Below, in pieces: positions 1-12,340 of a stretch of 64,000 nucleotides of DNA; the stretch's first letter is position 1, and each line of letters begins with the position of its first letter. The position numbers and the translations under genes are program-made. The notes below the pieces were generated by a model that did not search any database, was not told the origin of the DNA, and was given only the letters and a program-made list of their open reading frames with translations. This stretch comes from CAWGMT01 sp963823675 (GTDB lineage Bacteria > Planctomycetota > Planctomycetia > Isosphaerales > Isosphaeraceae). The DNA lies in NCBI GenBank assembly GCA_963823675.1, contig CAWGMT010000018.1:6348-70347 (forward strand). Reading direction: 5' to 3'.

Positions 1-3000
1 CGCACCTGGATTTCGACATGGCTGATCGCCGGCAGGTGGGTTTGCAATGCCGCGAAGAAGGCTGGATCGATTACCAGCTCCTCCTCGTTGGCCACGCGCC
101 GGCTAACCCGCTCCCGAAACTGCGCTTTGGCGAGCCCGGCGGGCGCCTTCTCCAGCTCGACCGAGGCGTGGAACGCCTCCAGGAGCGGAAGGGAGCGGAC
201 GTCGCCGATGAACACGACGCCGCCGGGGCGTACGGCTGTCACGGCCTGTTCGAGCACACGGACCAGGTAGTTGATGTCGGGGAAGTATTGCACCACGGAG
301 TTGAGAACGATGGTATCAAAGGCGCCGGCCTCGATCCCCTCGAAATTGTCGGCCTTCCGATGCCAAATTTGCACGTCCGGCAGAGCATCCTGACGCGTGG
401 CCACCTGCTGCTTGAGATTGGCGACAGCGACGGCCGAAATGTCGGTACCGCAGTACAACTTACAGTAGGGCGCCAGGCGGAGCAGGATCAGGCCGCTGCC
501 GCAGCCGATCTCCAGCACTCGGCGTGGCCGCTGGGCCAGAATTCGCGCGACCGTCTGGTCTGCCCATTCCCGCATTTCCTCCTCGGGGATGGGAAGGCCG
601 GTATAGCTGCTATTCCAGCCCGTAAAGTCGAACATTGGGTCCGGGTGGGGCTCGGCTCGGCTGCTGGCCTGGTCGTAGAGCGCCTCCCATTGCGAGAGCC
701 GCTCGGCCTCCCAGGCGCGCACCGCTTCGTCGGCCGCCGGGCCGTGCCGGGCCACCAGATACGCGACCAGGCGCTCTTGCCCGGGGTGGTCCTGCCGGAC
801 CACGACCGCCGCATCCTGCACCGCCGGGTGCTCTTGCAGGACGGCTTCGATTTCTCCCAGCTCGATGCGGAAGCCGCGGACCTTGACCTGCTGGTCCACG
901 CGGCCGAGGAAATCCAGCGTCCCCTGCGGGCGCCACCGGGCCAGGTCGCCGCTCCTGTACAGCCGCGCACGGTGCTCCACGGGTGCGGAATAAACTTCTC
1001 CTCCGTCAAATGGGCGCGGTTGCGATAACCCCGAGCCAGACCCACGCCGCCGATGTAGAGCTCGCCTGCCACGCCGATCGGCACGGGGTGCAAGTTCCGA
1101 TCGAGCACATACACCTGCACATGGTCCATGGGACGGCCGATGTCGGGGTTGCCGCCGCCGGCGCCGCACTCGCCGATCGTGGCGCAGACGGTGTTTTCGG
1201 TAGGCCCGTACGCATTGAAAACCCGCCGGCCCAAAGCCCAGCGGGCGACCAGCTCTGCCGGACACGCCTCGCCCGCGATCACCAGGCTTCGCAGCGCGGG
1301 CAGCTCAAGGGTGGGCAAGGCCGCCAGCACCGAAGGCGGTAATGTTACGTGCGTGATCTCCTCGTCGCGCAAGAGGCCGATCAAAGTCGGCCCGGTCAAC
1401 TGCGCCTGGAGCGCCTGGGAGGCACAGCGCCGCGCCCGTCGTCAGGGCCATGAAAACTTCGGAGACCGAGGCGTCAAAGCAGAGCGATGCAAACTGAAGC
1501 ACGCGGCTAAGGCCGCTCACGTCGAATGCCCGCGCCTGCGCTGCGCGAGATTGCACACTCCCCGGTGCTCGATTTCGACTCCTTTGGGCTTGCCGGTCAA
1601 CCCCGACGTGTAGATGACGTAGGCCAGGTTGCCCGGCTGCACGCGACTGGCGCAGTTGGCGTCGCTCTCGCGTGAAATCGCCTCCCCGCACGAGTCCAGG
1701 CAGATGGTCCTGGCCGAATGGGCGGGGAGCCGGGCAGCGAGTCGCTGTTCGGTCAAAACCAGCGAGGCCTGGGCGTCGTCGAGCATGAAAGCCAGGCGAT
1801 CCTTCGGGTACGCCGCATCCAACGGCAGATAGGCGCAGCCCGCTTTCAAAATCCCCAGGAGGCCGATCACCATTGCCGGGGATCGCTCTATGCACAGGGC
1901 TACAAGCGTTTCGGGCCGCGCCCCAGACCGCGCAAGTAGTGCGCCACTTGATTCGCGCGGCGGTTCAGATCCCGGTAAGTCACCGGACCGCCGGGCGACG
2001 ACAGCGCCGTCGCCTCCGGCGTTCGCTCCGCCTGGGCCTCGAACAGGTGGTGAATGCAGGACTCATCGGGCGAGATGCTTGCCGTCTTGTTCCACTCTAC
2101 GAGCAACTGCCTCGTCTGGGCCGCTGTCAACAGCGGGAGGTCTGCCAGCCGCTGCCGGTGATCGGCGACAATTCCGCTCAGCAAGGTCTCGAAGTGCCCC
2201 GCCAGACGCGCGATCGTCCCGGCGTCGAACAGGTCGGTGTTGTACAGCATGCAGCCCATGAGCCCGCCGCCCGCCTCGACCATCGTCAGCTCCAGGTCGG
2301 TGCGGGCGATGTGGTGCTCCAGTGGAAACAGCTCCACCACCTGGCCGCCCATGGCCATGCGGAACCCCTCCATTTCGTGCATAGGCGCTCCATAGATGAC
2401 GTTCTCGCGATGCTCGCGCAGCCCGGCCTCGAAACCCTGCGCTTTTTGCAGCATGAACACAACCTGGCACAGCGGAGAGCGGCTGGGGTCGCGATTGGGG
2501 AGCAACCGTTCGACCAGAAGCGCGTAGGGAAAGTCCTGGTGCTCGAGCGCCTCGACCACCGTCTGGCGAACCTGGTGGAGGAACGTCGTAAACGGCAGAT
2601 TGCCCGCGGCGCTGCGCAACGCGACCGGATTGACAAATAACCCCACGATGCCTTCAAACTCCGCACGGCTGCGGCCGGCGGTGGGCGAGGCGACCAGGAT
2701 GTCTTCCTGGCCGGTGCAGCGAGCCAAAAGTACCTGATAGCCGGCCAGGAGCAGGGTGAACAACGTCGCCTGTTCGGCCTTGGCCAATGCCTTCAACTGC
2801 CTGGTCAGATCCTCGCCCAGCCGAAAGGAGTGCGTCGCCCCACGATAGGTCTGCACCGGCGGGCGGGGCCTGTCTGTGGGCAGGTCCAGCAAGGGCAGCT
2901 CGCCCGCCAGCTTCCTGCGCCAGTAGTTCCAGAGCCGCTCTCCTCGAGAGCTGGCCAGCAGTTGCGCCTGCCAGTCGACGAAGTCCTCGTACTGATGCGT

Positions 3001-3591
3001 GAGTAGCGGCAGCGACGTCGCCAGGCCGGCCTTGCGGGCGGCATACAAAAGCTGGGTCTCCCGCATAAGCGTGGCCATGGACCACAGATCGACGGCCAGA
3101 TGATGCACGGCGAGCGCCAGGATGCATTCCTGGTTTGCCAGCTTGAACAGGTTGCAACGGAAGATCGGGCCCCGCTCGAGGTCGAACGGACGGTGCGCTG
3201 CCTCCACCAGGGCGGATTGGAGCCGTGCCTCACTCCAGTCTAAAGCAGCCGTTTCCTCAAATTGAAGATCGACGTGGCTCTGCACGTTTTGGACTGGCGC
3301 TCCGTCCCGGCTGGTATATGTAGTCCGCAGAACGGGATGGCGATCGATCAAAGTCCGCCACACCTCCTGGAGCGTGGTGTACTCCAGGCGAAAGCGGATA
3401 CGCAAGGCGAAGGCCTCGTTGTACGCAGAGCTCCGCGGGGCGAGCTGGTGCAGGTACCACAAAGCCCGCTGGGCGTACGACAGCGGAAAGAAACGCAGCG
3501 GTTCGCCGGCCCTTTCGCGGAGGAGCTGCTTGAGGAGGGCCCGCCTTTCAGCGGCCGAGAGCTTGGCGATCGGGCGGGATGGCGGGCTCAC
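1..3591 (-). CDS. Nonribosomal peptide synthetase module C-A-N-methyltransferase (partial, frameshifted)
   Basis: A multimodular enzyme that activates an amino acid, condenses it into a peptide and N-methylates it. Translation starts at 3591 and runs off the window at position 1. Condensation domain: PLSYAQRALWYL near residue 36 and HHLAVDLW at 163-170. Adenylation signatures follow across several frames: TSGLTGKPKGV (about 1600), NAYGPTENTV (about 1210), GELYIGGVGLARGY (about 1050), YRSGDLARW (about 950) and RVDQQVKVRGFRIELGEIE (about 870). An embedded methyltransferase begins with FTGWNSSYTGLPIPEEEM (about 620) and has VLEIGCGSGLILL (about 510). Pocket residues readable from A4 and A5 are D-A-S-T-V-A-A-V-C, which resembles aromatic (Tyr/Phe) pockets, so an N-methyl aromatic residue is inferred. 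Frame breaks lie near 1905, 1545, 1420 and 975. Four in under 1 kb means either decay or poor sequence. No thiolation domain is visible in the window. Confidence 0.88.
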
Positions 3592-5250
3592 GGTCGCCGC
3601 TCCATTTCACTCGGCAGTCGGCTCAGCCATGGGTCCGGGGCTGCATCGGCGGGAGGGTGCGTCTCCCCCCCCAATCACTTTACCCCCGGGAGCCACCCCG
3701 TCGTCCAGAGCAAAATGGGTAAAATTGGTAATTCGGGAAAACTGGATGGAGCTGAAAACTTGGAGATGTTGTTGGTTTCCGCCCACTTCTTGAGGGAAGT
3801 GCCGTGTGCAACAGCCAGGGCGAGCTGGGTTTTTCGACTTTCGCGAGCTTCCCCGGACATCGCGCAAACCGCGCTCGGTGACAACCTGTCACCGAGGTTC
3901 CTCCTGGCCCCGCTCGCGGTTCTCAGCCAGGGGCCCAGGCTGGCCGGCACGCCCTCGAGGGGCAAGCAAATGACGATGGGAAAAAGTGAGACTGGATGAG
4001 ACGTTTTCGAAGGGTTCCCGTCCCATCTCGCAACACTCGGCAGCGAAATGTCTTGGGCTCGGCAGTGCCGCCGTTTCTAGTCGTAAGTCATTCGTGTATA
4101 GTTCTTTGTGTCATTGATGCCCGCCGAGCCAAGCCCAGCGAATCGGCCTGTCGGGTCGCCTGCGGATGTCTCACCATCGATCGCGACGTCTCACGTTCCA
4201 GCGCCGCAGATTTGGTGCGTTGCAGCCAGGGATGGGCTTTTCTGTCCGATGATCCGCCAGAAGGCTGGAGCCCGGAGTCGCGTGACGGAGCTCCCTCCTA
4301 CGAATCATGGAGGAGCCGGCTCTGTCTGGCGATCGTTGCGTGCTGCCCTCCCCTGGCCGCGCCACCCCGCTTGTCAAGTCGCGAACGAGCGCCGGAATTT
4401 GCCGTAACTTGAATCGGATCTTGTGCTTCCACGATGCTCATGGACTCAGCGAAATTGGCTTCGTTCGGCGCGTTTTGCCGATTTCGCCCGCCGCGCTCAG
4501 CTCATCGGCGCGCTTCTCCACGCCGTCTGGACAGTTCAAAGGTACATCCGCTCGTGCATCGCAGGCCGCCGTGCCCGAGACATACTGGGCACATACTCGG
4601 CATACTTGGCACGCTTCTGCGCGTGCCAAGTATGCCGAGTATGTACCGAGAATGCGGTCTGACGACGGAATAGCCCGTCCAACTCGCGATTCCTGCCAGA
4701 TCGCAACAACCGCCCTCGGCCCGATTGCCATCTTAACCCTCGCGTCCGCGACTTCCGCCATGATCGGCAGAACCGCGTGAAACTGCACGAATCCGATGGC
4801 CTTGACGCGGACCAGAATCTAGACAGGGGCATGGATGCCGTCCGTCCTGTTACCTCAAAAAGGGCTGTTTTGAACCAGGCCTTTTTTGGGCGTTCACTGT
4901 TTCAATCTCGTCGGCTGGCGGCGTCGGTTGCCGCTTGCGCCGACCGATCTGGACCGATTGGCGGACCGCCTTCCGCGGCCCGGTCGCGACGCAAAAGCGA
5001 TCGAGCACCTATTGATTGAGCGGCCGCCCATTCCCGCGCGTGGTCCACGATTGATCGAGAGCGGCCTCAGGCCGTATGATGAGCGCCGCAAACTGAAAGT
5101 CGCTTGCCTGATATACTTCGGGACGGCCTCCGCCTGTCAACGTCAGGCGCGGAATTCCGAACGGCAACATCGCGACCGACCCGGTGGTGTCATTGGCTCG
5201 GGCCCGATCTCGCTGGGTGTTTTGGGAATCACCGATCGCGCAAGACGAGA
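3592..5250. other. Long intergenic region between divergent NRPS and kinase genes
   Basis: About 1.66 kb without a convincing gene. The open frames here have no recognisable motif, no consistent ribosome-binding site and overlap one another on both strands. The only structured element I see is the inverted repeat at 4591-4644. The region should hold the promoters for the leftward NRPS and the rightward kinase, but I cannot point to a specific promoter. Confidence 0.6.
4591..4644. repeat. Perfect 24-bp inverted repeat with a 6-nt loop
   Basis: The arms 4591-4614 and 4621-4644 are exact reverse complements, separated by ttctgc. The left arm starts acatactcggcatacttggc. Just upstream, 4579-4590 carries a related partial copy (gacatactgggc), so the left arm looks like part of a degenerate short direct repeat. 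There is no T-run after the stem, so a simple intrinsic terminator is not supported. It could be a protein-binding palindrome, a recombination site or a cruciform-forming element. Confidence 0.85.
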
Positions 5251-8200
5251 ATGGGCATGCCGATGGAATCGACTCCAACAGCGGATGCCAGCAAGCGGCC
5301 TGCCGCAAGGTATGGCGAGCTCTGGGAAGGAGGCGGCGTCGCGCCGGATGTCTTCGCCTTCCTCTCGTCGCACCCGGGACTCGCCGCCAGCGATCGCCTC
5401 GAGCTTCTCCTGGTCGATCAGCGCCAGCGTTGGCTGCGCGGGCAGCAACTCCCGTTGCGGGTTTATCTCTCGGCCTGTCCCGACATTGCCGGCAAGAGCG
5501 AGATGCTCCGTGCGCTTGTGGATGGCGACCGCGAGCATCGACGGCAGTCGTTCAGCCGAGTTGATGAGTCAACCGCGTCGGATCTGGCCGACGTGGTATC
5601 ACAGGCCGCCACCGAGCGGATCGCGCCGCCAGGTGCTCGCCAGGAGACCGAGGGGGATTTTGCCCTCGCGGAGCCGAAGGCGTCGGAGACGCGCTCGATG
5701 CCGCTGCCGGCGGAAGAAGCCAAAACCACCGGCGACGCAGCATGCGCAAGCGCGCCCGCGGAGCGGCTCTCGTTCGCACTGGACGAGGACCTCCAGCTCC
5801 AGGCCGAGGCCGAGTCGCTGCGGGAGATGCTCGATGCCGTGCGCTTCACGCTGGTTCGCCGGCTCGGAACCGGAGGGATGGGGGTCGTCTACGAAGCGTA
5901 CGACCAAGAGCGCGGCGAGCTGGTCGCCCTCAAGACCATGCGTCGAGTAGACCCCTCCGCGCTGGTTCGGTTCAAGCAGGAGTTTCGTGGGCTGGCCGAT
6001 ATCAGCCATGCCAACCTCGTCAACCTTTACGAGTTGTTCGCCGTGAAGGACCGCTGGTTCTTCACGATGGAACTGGTCGAGGGGTGTGATTTCGTGACCT
6101 ATGTCCGGAGCAAGCGAGAACGGGCGACCTCGAGTTCCCGCGGTTCCGGGCGCGGGAGCGAGCTCAAAGCGGATGCGGCAGCTACGACTGGTTCGAGCCG
6201 CGCTTTGCGCCCGCCGCGGCGTGGCTGTTCGACGAGAGGAGGTTGCGCGAGTCGCTTCGCCAGCTTGCCGAGGGCGTCGAGGCGCTTCATCAGTCGGGAA
6301 AGCTCCATCGGGATATCAAGCCGACCAACGTCCTGGTCACGATGGAAGGCCGGGTCGTCATCCTCGACTTCGGATTGACGGCCGACCTGGAGACTAGCGG
6401 CAAACAACAAACCGGCGAGCGGCAAATCGTGGGAACGGTCGGGCACATGTCGCCCGAGCAGGCCGGGGGCCTGCCGACAACGCCGGCAAGCGACTGGTAC
6501 AGCGTGGGCGTGATCCTGTTCGAGTCGATGACCGGGAGGCTGCCGTTTGAGGGCCGCGCCGACGACATCGTCGCCGCCAAGCGCAACCGGTCCGCGCCGC
6601 GCCCGCAACGATTGTTGAGGGCCTGCCCGATGACCTGGTGCGGCTTTGCGAGCAGCTACTCTGCCGGGATCCCGTGGAGCGACCCTCCGGACGCGAGATC
6701 ATCGCGATCCTATCGGGTCAGCAGACCGAGACCATCGAAGTCCAGGACATCGCCCGACCGCTCTCGCTCTTTGGCCGATCTCGTCATCGCCAGGTGCTCA
6801 GCGCGGTTCGCATCCCTGGCCCTCGGTCGTACGGAGTCGGTTTTCGTCTTCGGCCGAACCGGAACCGGCAAGTCAACCCTGGTTCGATCCTTCCTCGACG
6901 AGTTGATCGCGAAGGATAGAGCCGTGGTCCTCTGCGGGCGGTGTCACGAGCGAGAATCGGTTCCCTACAAGGCCCTGGATAGCCTCATCGATTCGCTGGC
7001 ATCTTACCTCAAAGGCCTGCCACCTCCCAAAGCTGAGGCGTTGCTGCCCAGGGATGTGGCGTTTCTCGCGCGGCTCTTCCCGGCGTTACAGAGCGTTCGA
7101 CGCGGTCGCCGCCGCGCGGCGCATTGCGACGGAGGTGCCCGATCAACAGGAATACCGGCGGCTTGCCTGCGCGGCGCTCCGCGATCTACTCGGGCGCATC
7201 GGAAAAACGAAGGGCTTGGTCCTGGCCATCGATGACCTCCAGTGGGGGGATGTTGACAGTGCCATCCTGCTTTCGGACCTGGTCTGTTCGCCCCAATCGC
7301 CCCCTTTACTTCTGATCGGCTGTTTTCGCCTGGAGGACGCCGACCAGAGTGTCTTTCTCCGCGAAATCCGTCGATCGATGGCACAAGAGCCGGGATCTCT
7401 CAACCATCGCGAGCTGTCCGTCGAGCCGCTGACGCAGGCCGAATCGCGCGAGATGGCACTGGTCCTCCTGGGACGCGACGACGCCGTATCGCGGGCCCAG
7501 GCCCACATGATGGCCAGGGAATCGAGGGGAAACCCCCTGTTCATCGACGAGCTGGTCAAGCATATCCAGAGCGGCGGGTGGACCGATCGGTCGGAATCGA
7601 TCGGGGTGCTCGACCTCGACGAGGTGCTCTGGGCCCGGATCAATCGGCAGCCCGAGGAAGCGCGGCGGTTGCTGGCGACCATCGCCGTATCGGGACGCCC
7701 CATCCGCCAATCGCTGGGTTTTCAGGCGGCGGACCTCGGCGCGGGAGGGCGAGTGGCCCTCGCCTCGCTGCGCACCGCGCGCCTGGTCCGACGCATCGGT
7801 CAGATGCAGGAAGACGCAGTCGAAATCTATCACGGCCGCATCCGCGAGTCGGTCGTCGCCCACCTGGCGCCCGAAACGCTGAAATGGCATCACGAGCGGC
7901 TGGCGCGGGTTCTCGAGGCTGACGGTAAAGCGGATCCCGAGGTTCTGGCCGAACACCTCCAGGGATCCGGCGAATCAGCGCGGGCGAGCGCCTACTACCT
8001 TCGCGCCGCCGAGCAAGCCGCGCTTGCGCTGGCTTTCGACCACGCCGCGCGACTCTATCGGATCGCACTGGACCTTGACCCCGGCCCGTCCGACTTGGCC
8101 TGGGTTCTCTGGAAGAAGCTGGGCGAATCGCTCGCGAATGCGGGGCGCGGCACCGACGCCGCTGCCGCCTACCTGAAGGCGGCCGAGTCCGCCACGGCCG

Positions 8201-9603
8201 CCGAGACGTCGGAGCTGAAGCGACTCGCGACGAGCCAGCTTCTGATCAGCGGCCACCTCGATCAAGGAATGGCCTTGCTCCGAACCATCCTCGGCCCCCT
8301 CGGCCTCAGCATGCCCGATACAATTCACGGCGCCGTGTTGTCGCTTCTCTGGAACCGCGCCTTCTTGAGGATGCGCGGCTTGAATTTCCAGCGCCGCGAA
8401 GCTAGCCAGGTCTCTCCCCGCGATCTGACGCGGATCGACGTTTGCTGGTCGGCAGTGGTCGGTCTGAGCATGAACGAGCCGTTGCGTGGCGCCGACTTCC
8501 AGACTCGCGGCCTCTTGCTGGCTCTCCGGGCCGGCGAGCCGTTCCGGATCGCGCGTGCGCTGGCGATGGAGGCCGGGCACCGTTCCACGGCGGGTGTCTC
8601 CGCCGCGCCCCGAGTCGCCAAGCTGTTGGAGAACGCTGAAAAACTCGCCGAGCAACTTGACTCGCCCCACGCCCGGGGCATGACCAGGCTGGTGCGTGGC
8701 GCCAGCAGCCTCTTGCTCGGAGAATGGAAAGCCGCGCAGACATCCCTCGACCAGGCCGAGCAGCTTTTCCGAACCCAATGCACGGGAGTCTCCTGGGAAC
8801 GAGACACCATCCATAACTTCCTGCTCTGGGCCCTTTATCAACTGGGCGAGCTCGCCGAGCTGCGGCGGCGCTTTAGTGCCATCTACCGCGAAGCGCAAGA
8901 GCGCGGCGATCTCTATGCCGCCGCCACCTTGACCTCCTTCTACATGACCATGATCAAGCTGACCGCCAACGAATCGCCCGATTCCGAAGCTCAGCTCGAA
9001 GCGGCTGCAGTTCCCAGCGAAGGCCGCCCGCTTAACCTCCAGAACTCGTCGGCGCTCGATGCGCTGATCAGTCTTTATTTCTACCGGGGCGACTTCAGCA
9101 CGGCCTGGTCGCGCATCCGCGCAATGTGGCCGGAGTATTCCCGCTCGATGCTCATCCGCATTCAGATGATCCGCATCCACCTCCTGGAACAGCGCTCGAG
9201 GTCGGTCCTGGGCATGGCGGAAAGGGCCAAGCAGCCCTCGATCTACCTCCGCCAGGCCAAGCGGGATGCGCGCGAACTGGCTCGCGAGCAACAGCGCTGG
9301 GCGCTGGCCCACGCAGCCTTCGTGCGAGCCGGCATCGCCGCGTGCGAGGAGAACATCGGTCAGGCCGTCGATCTGATGAACCTGGCCGTACAACTGTACG
9401 AAGAGGCCGACATGCCCCTTCGAGCCCAGATTCTGCGGTATCGTCTCGGTGAAGTTCTGACCGACGCGACCAGCCGCGCAGGGCGCCAGGAGGCCGAGAT
9501 CTGGATGCGAAACCAGGGCATCGTTTCACCGGTCAGGTGGGCCGGAATGTATGCGCCGGGCTTCGCCAAGATATCGAGCGAGCTCATGGAGACGAGCTTT
9601 TGA
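5251..9603 (+). CDS. PknK-like Ser/Thr kinase with AAA ATPase and TPR region (frameshifted)
   Basis: A large cytoplasmic signalling protein of about 1450 residues. The start is ATG 5251 (MGMPMES), preceded by agacgaga. The kinase domain opens with the glycine loop GTGGMGVVYEAY at about residue 206. VALKTM supplies the lysine, HRDIKPTN (about 6308) is the catalytic loop, DFGLT the metal-binding triplet and MSPEQAGG the activation segment. An AAA module follows, with Walker A GRTGTGKSTL (about 6860) and Walker B LVLAIDDLQWGD (about 7225). The C-terminal half is helical TPR-like sequence, as in MalT/PknK-type regulators. Frame breaks occur near 6110, 6600, 6800 and 7090, but the domain order matches the known kinase-ATPase-TPR architecture exactly, so I treat it as one gene. 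There is no transmembrane segment. Its target is unknown. Confidence 0.88.
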
Positions 9604-9629
9604 GTCGCACGATTGCGTTGCCCGCATTC

Positions 9630-11553
9630 TCAGTCGTCCAGAAGCGCTCTCCGTACGCGCCTGACCGTTTCGACATAAGCTCCTGGCAAGTTGACCGCGA
9701 CACCTTGTTCCGACCACCAGCGGGGCTTCTCAGTGTAGATCCACACGTACTCGTTGCTTTGTTCGACTGCCGCACGCAGGCTCGCTTCCAGCCGCTCGGG
9801 GGAGAAGTAGTTCCGCTCGAGCTGGTCGGTATGCCATCCTTTGTTCCGCCAGTCGTAATCGAGCCAGAGCCCGAACCCCGCCGAAACGACGCGGTGATAC
9901 CGCTCGCGATCGGCAGCCAAAGTCGCGGCGTGCCGGTCGATCACTTCGCGGGCGGCGCGATAGGCGCTGGCGTCGCGGTATCCGTAAGACAACTCGTGGC
10001 CGTCCACGAGCTTCGTCTTCCCCCGGGCTGCCTCGACCAGCCCGTCGAGAAACGGAACAAGCAAGCCATCCGCGCAATCCGCCAGCGGCTTCCTGCCGGC
10101 CTGGCTCTCTTTCCATAGCAAGCTGTATCCGAACGTGACGAGAACAGTCAGGTCGGGGAAACCGTCCTGAAAGGCGGTCATCACTTCGCGGCCCCGCTTC
10201 CGCGCCTGGGCCGCGTAGTCCTGCCACGAATGACGGCTGCGGTCGCGCTGGCGGCGAAGGTCGAACAGCGCTCCTTGGTATTGCTCGGTGTCGAGCAGGA
10301 TCCCGGCGCAACCCCCGGCGCGCGACATCTCCGCGGCCAGACGCGCGTTGGCGAGTATTGCAGCATGGTCGTCGAACCAGTCGAGGTCGGCGGGAGTCAC
10401 GTTGAAACGAAGGAAATGATGGCGGAACTTCGAGCCGGTGAGCGAGCGCAGGTCGTCGATCGCCGGTTGAAGTTCGGTGCGCGTGAACCGGCTGCCGTCC
10501 CCAGGCCAGCCACGTGAAATTCTCTTTGGCTTCTCTAGGATTCGCAGTCAACACATGAAACACGCAACCGTCGAACGGACTCTGCTGTAACTGTGCATGA
10601 TGCCTGCGCAAGAAGGATGTGTCGGGCTCGTCCCAGCCAAATTCGATCAGTTTCTTGGCTGGCGTCTCGGTCTCGGCCGCGGCATCGCCGCGCTCCTGAG
10701 TCGGAAAGTCTCGGCGGTACCGCGCCTCGAGTTCTGGAAAATCGGCCGGCATCAGGTAGATCTTGCCGCGGATCGTTTTGGATTGGCCGGGCTCGAGCCC
10801 ACCGATTCGAAAGTCGGAATGAAGGCAAACGATCACACCCTGAAACAGCTCTTGATAAGGCGCCCACGCCATCGCCACCAACTCCTTGCCGTCGGCCGAG
10901 ACGCAGCCGATCAGCCCATTGGACGGCACGATTTCGGAGAGCGGTCGCGGGTTGACGTCCTCGCGGCTGACCCCCTCGGGGCACCAGACCTGTCCCGGCG
11001 TGTAGAGCGCATTGCGGGCCCAGGGTTCCGTGGGCAGAAACGACCTTTTGCCTCGGGTGTAGATGAAACATCGCGGCAAATAGGCCTCGCCGGCGTGCTC
11101 GGCCTTCGTGCCCGCATAGCGATCGACCCGCACGCAAGGTTGGGCCCAGTGGGCCTGGGATGGGACGTTCGTCGGATTGGTCGCGACAACCCGGAAATCC
11201 ACCACATTGCGGCCGGCTCGAATTTCATGATCGACCAGGACGCCGTCGGTCAACTCGGACCGAAGCTTGATCCATCGGCCGTCACCTCCGGCCGCGACGA
11301 CGTGCGTCTGGTGGGGAATAACGGTTTGCTTCCAATCTCGCCGTGTGGAACCAGGACGACAGAATGCCTCGATATACCAGACCTCGAGAGCTCCGCCGGG
11401 GAGATGCTTGCCTCGGATGGTCAAGATCTCATTGTTCCACGAAACCAGCAGGGATCGATCGACGTCGCCAGCAACTGCCGGCGCCGTCAGAATAGCCGCC
11501 AGCCAGCCGAGCACGATCGTGGCAAACTGCCGGTGACCGGAGGTGGCAATCAT
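9630..11553 (-). CDS. Secreted TIM-barrel-like protein of unknown function (one frameshift)
   Basis: About 640 residues starting at ATG 11553 with a signal peptide (hydrophobic FATIVLGWLAAILTAPAVAG), so the protein is exported. The N-terminal half is beta-rich. The C-terminal half has alternating helix/strand sequence with conserved-looking acidic and aromatic positions (FNVTPADLDWFDDH, GILLDTEQY, SNEYVWIYTEK) that suggest a glycosidase-like barrel. I cannot name a family. A single missing G in the run at about 10503 (TGGGGACGG) separates two frames, and restoring it gives WGDGSRF and a continuous protein. The start overlaps the stop of the VanZ gene in an ATGA arrangement, so the two are probably translated together. 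Confidence 0.7.
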
Positions 11554-12029
11554 GGCAGCAGTCGTCCTCTTCTCAATAGACGAGATTCGACAAATCGCAG
11601 GACGGGCTCGACCCACGAGGCGATCGCAAGGCCGATCAAGACGCCGATGAGATCGGTGATTGTGTCGGCGACGTTGCCGTCGCGATTGATGATCGGCAGG
11701 TTCTGAACCAGCTCCGTGATCGCCGCGAGCGCCAGCCCACCCAGAGCGACGTACCAGTAACGGCGGCTCGATTTCGACGCGCGCAGCCAAAGTACGGCGA
11801 ACACGCAGAAAATGCCCCAGTGGACGACCTTGTCGAGACCGGGGAGCTCGAAGAAGGACGAGCTCTTTTCTACTTTCTGCACCCACCGGGGCGAAAGCCA
11901 GCAGAGCGCCATGATGGTGAGGGTCCAGACGATCGCGGCAGCCAGGCGAAATCTCTGCAACCTTCTGACGTCCGCCAGGGCGGGAGCGGTTTTCTGAGCG
12001 GAAGTCTCAGTCGTCGGCAGGGAACCCAC
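11550..12029 (-). CDS. VanZ-like membrane protein
   Basis: 159 residues with about four hydrophobic segments (AAAIVWTLTIMALCWLS, VVHWGIFCVFAVLWL, YWYVALGGLALAAITELVQ, DTITDLIGVLIGLAIAS). The patterns DKVVHWGIFCVFAVL and ITELVQ...GNVADTITDLIGVLIG are typical of the VanZ superfamily, small inner-membrane proteins of mostly unknown role. The start is GTG 12029 with GGAGAGG seven bases upstream. The stop overlaps the ATG of the downstream secreted protein, so the two form an operon. The name comes from the vancomycin resistance family. Nothing here suggests resistance. Confidence 0.82.
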   Translation of the reverse strand: MGSLPTTETSAQKTAPALADVRRLQRFRLAAAIVWTLTIMALCWLSPRWVQKVEKSSSFFELPGLDKVVHWGIFCVFAVLWLRASKSSRRYWYVALGGLALAAITELVQNLPIINRDGNVADTITDLIGVLIGLAIASWVEPVLRFVESRLLRRGRLLP

Positions 12030-12032
12030 GCG

Positions 12033-12236
12033 TCAGCCTCTCCGGGCATATGCATCCACGGGATCGAGCCCCCAAATCATCGATTCGGAACCGGGCCTTG
12101 GGTACGAGTGTATCCGAACCCGATATCCGGTGTCGAAGGGCTTGACCCAGACCGGCGGCCGTATCATTCTCCCCGGGAGGGCAAAGTTGGGTTCGAGCTG
12201 GGTGGTCCAGCAAGACCTCGCGGTGAAGACTCTCAA
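12033..12236 (-). CDS. Possible small ORF ahead of the VanZ gene
   Basis: An open frame of up to 67 residues ending three bases before the VanZ GTG. Its C-terminal part (PPVWVKPFDTGYRVRIHSYP) has a natural-looking composition, but the start would be TTG 12236 or an internal ATG, and no family is recognised. Position and spacing are the only support. The rest of 12030-12340 shows nothing I can identify. Confidence 0.25.
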   Translation of the reverse strand: MRVFTARSCWTTQLEPNFALPGRMIRPPVWVKPFDTGYRVRIHSYPRPGSESMIWGLDPVDAYARRG

Positions 12237-12340
12237 AGAGGGAACGAAGAATCCAACATCGGTTCTGGTCCGGAGCCCGGTTTGTTATCCTGTGTATCGG
12301 CGTTCCCTTCATTGGTCGATATCCAGGGCAGAGGTTAGCG

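Noticed and set aside
18..1028. A 336-codon open frame on the plus strand over the NRPS
   Set aside because: It is antisense to the adenylation and methyltransferase domains, whose motifs are unmistakable on the minus strand. High GC keeps many antisense frames open.
4591..4644. Intrinsic terminator
   Set aside because: There is no T-run on either side and no gene ends close by.
7975..9393. A 472-codon minus-strand frame
   Set aside because: It is antisense to the TPR region of the kinase at 5251-9603 and has no recognisable domain or start signal.
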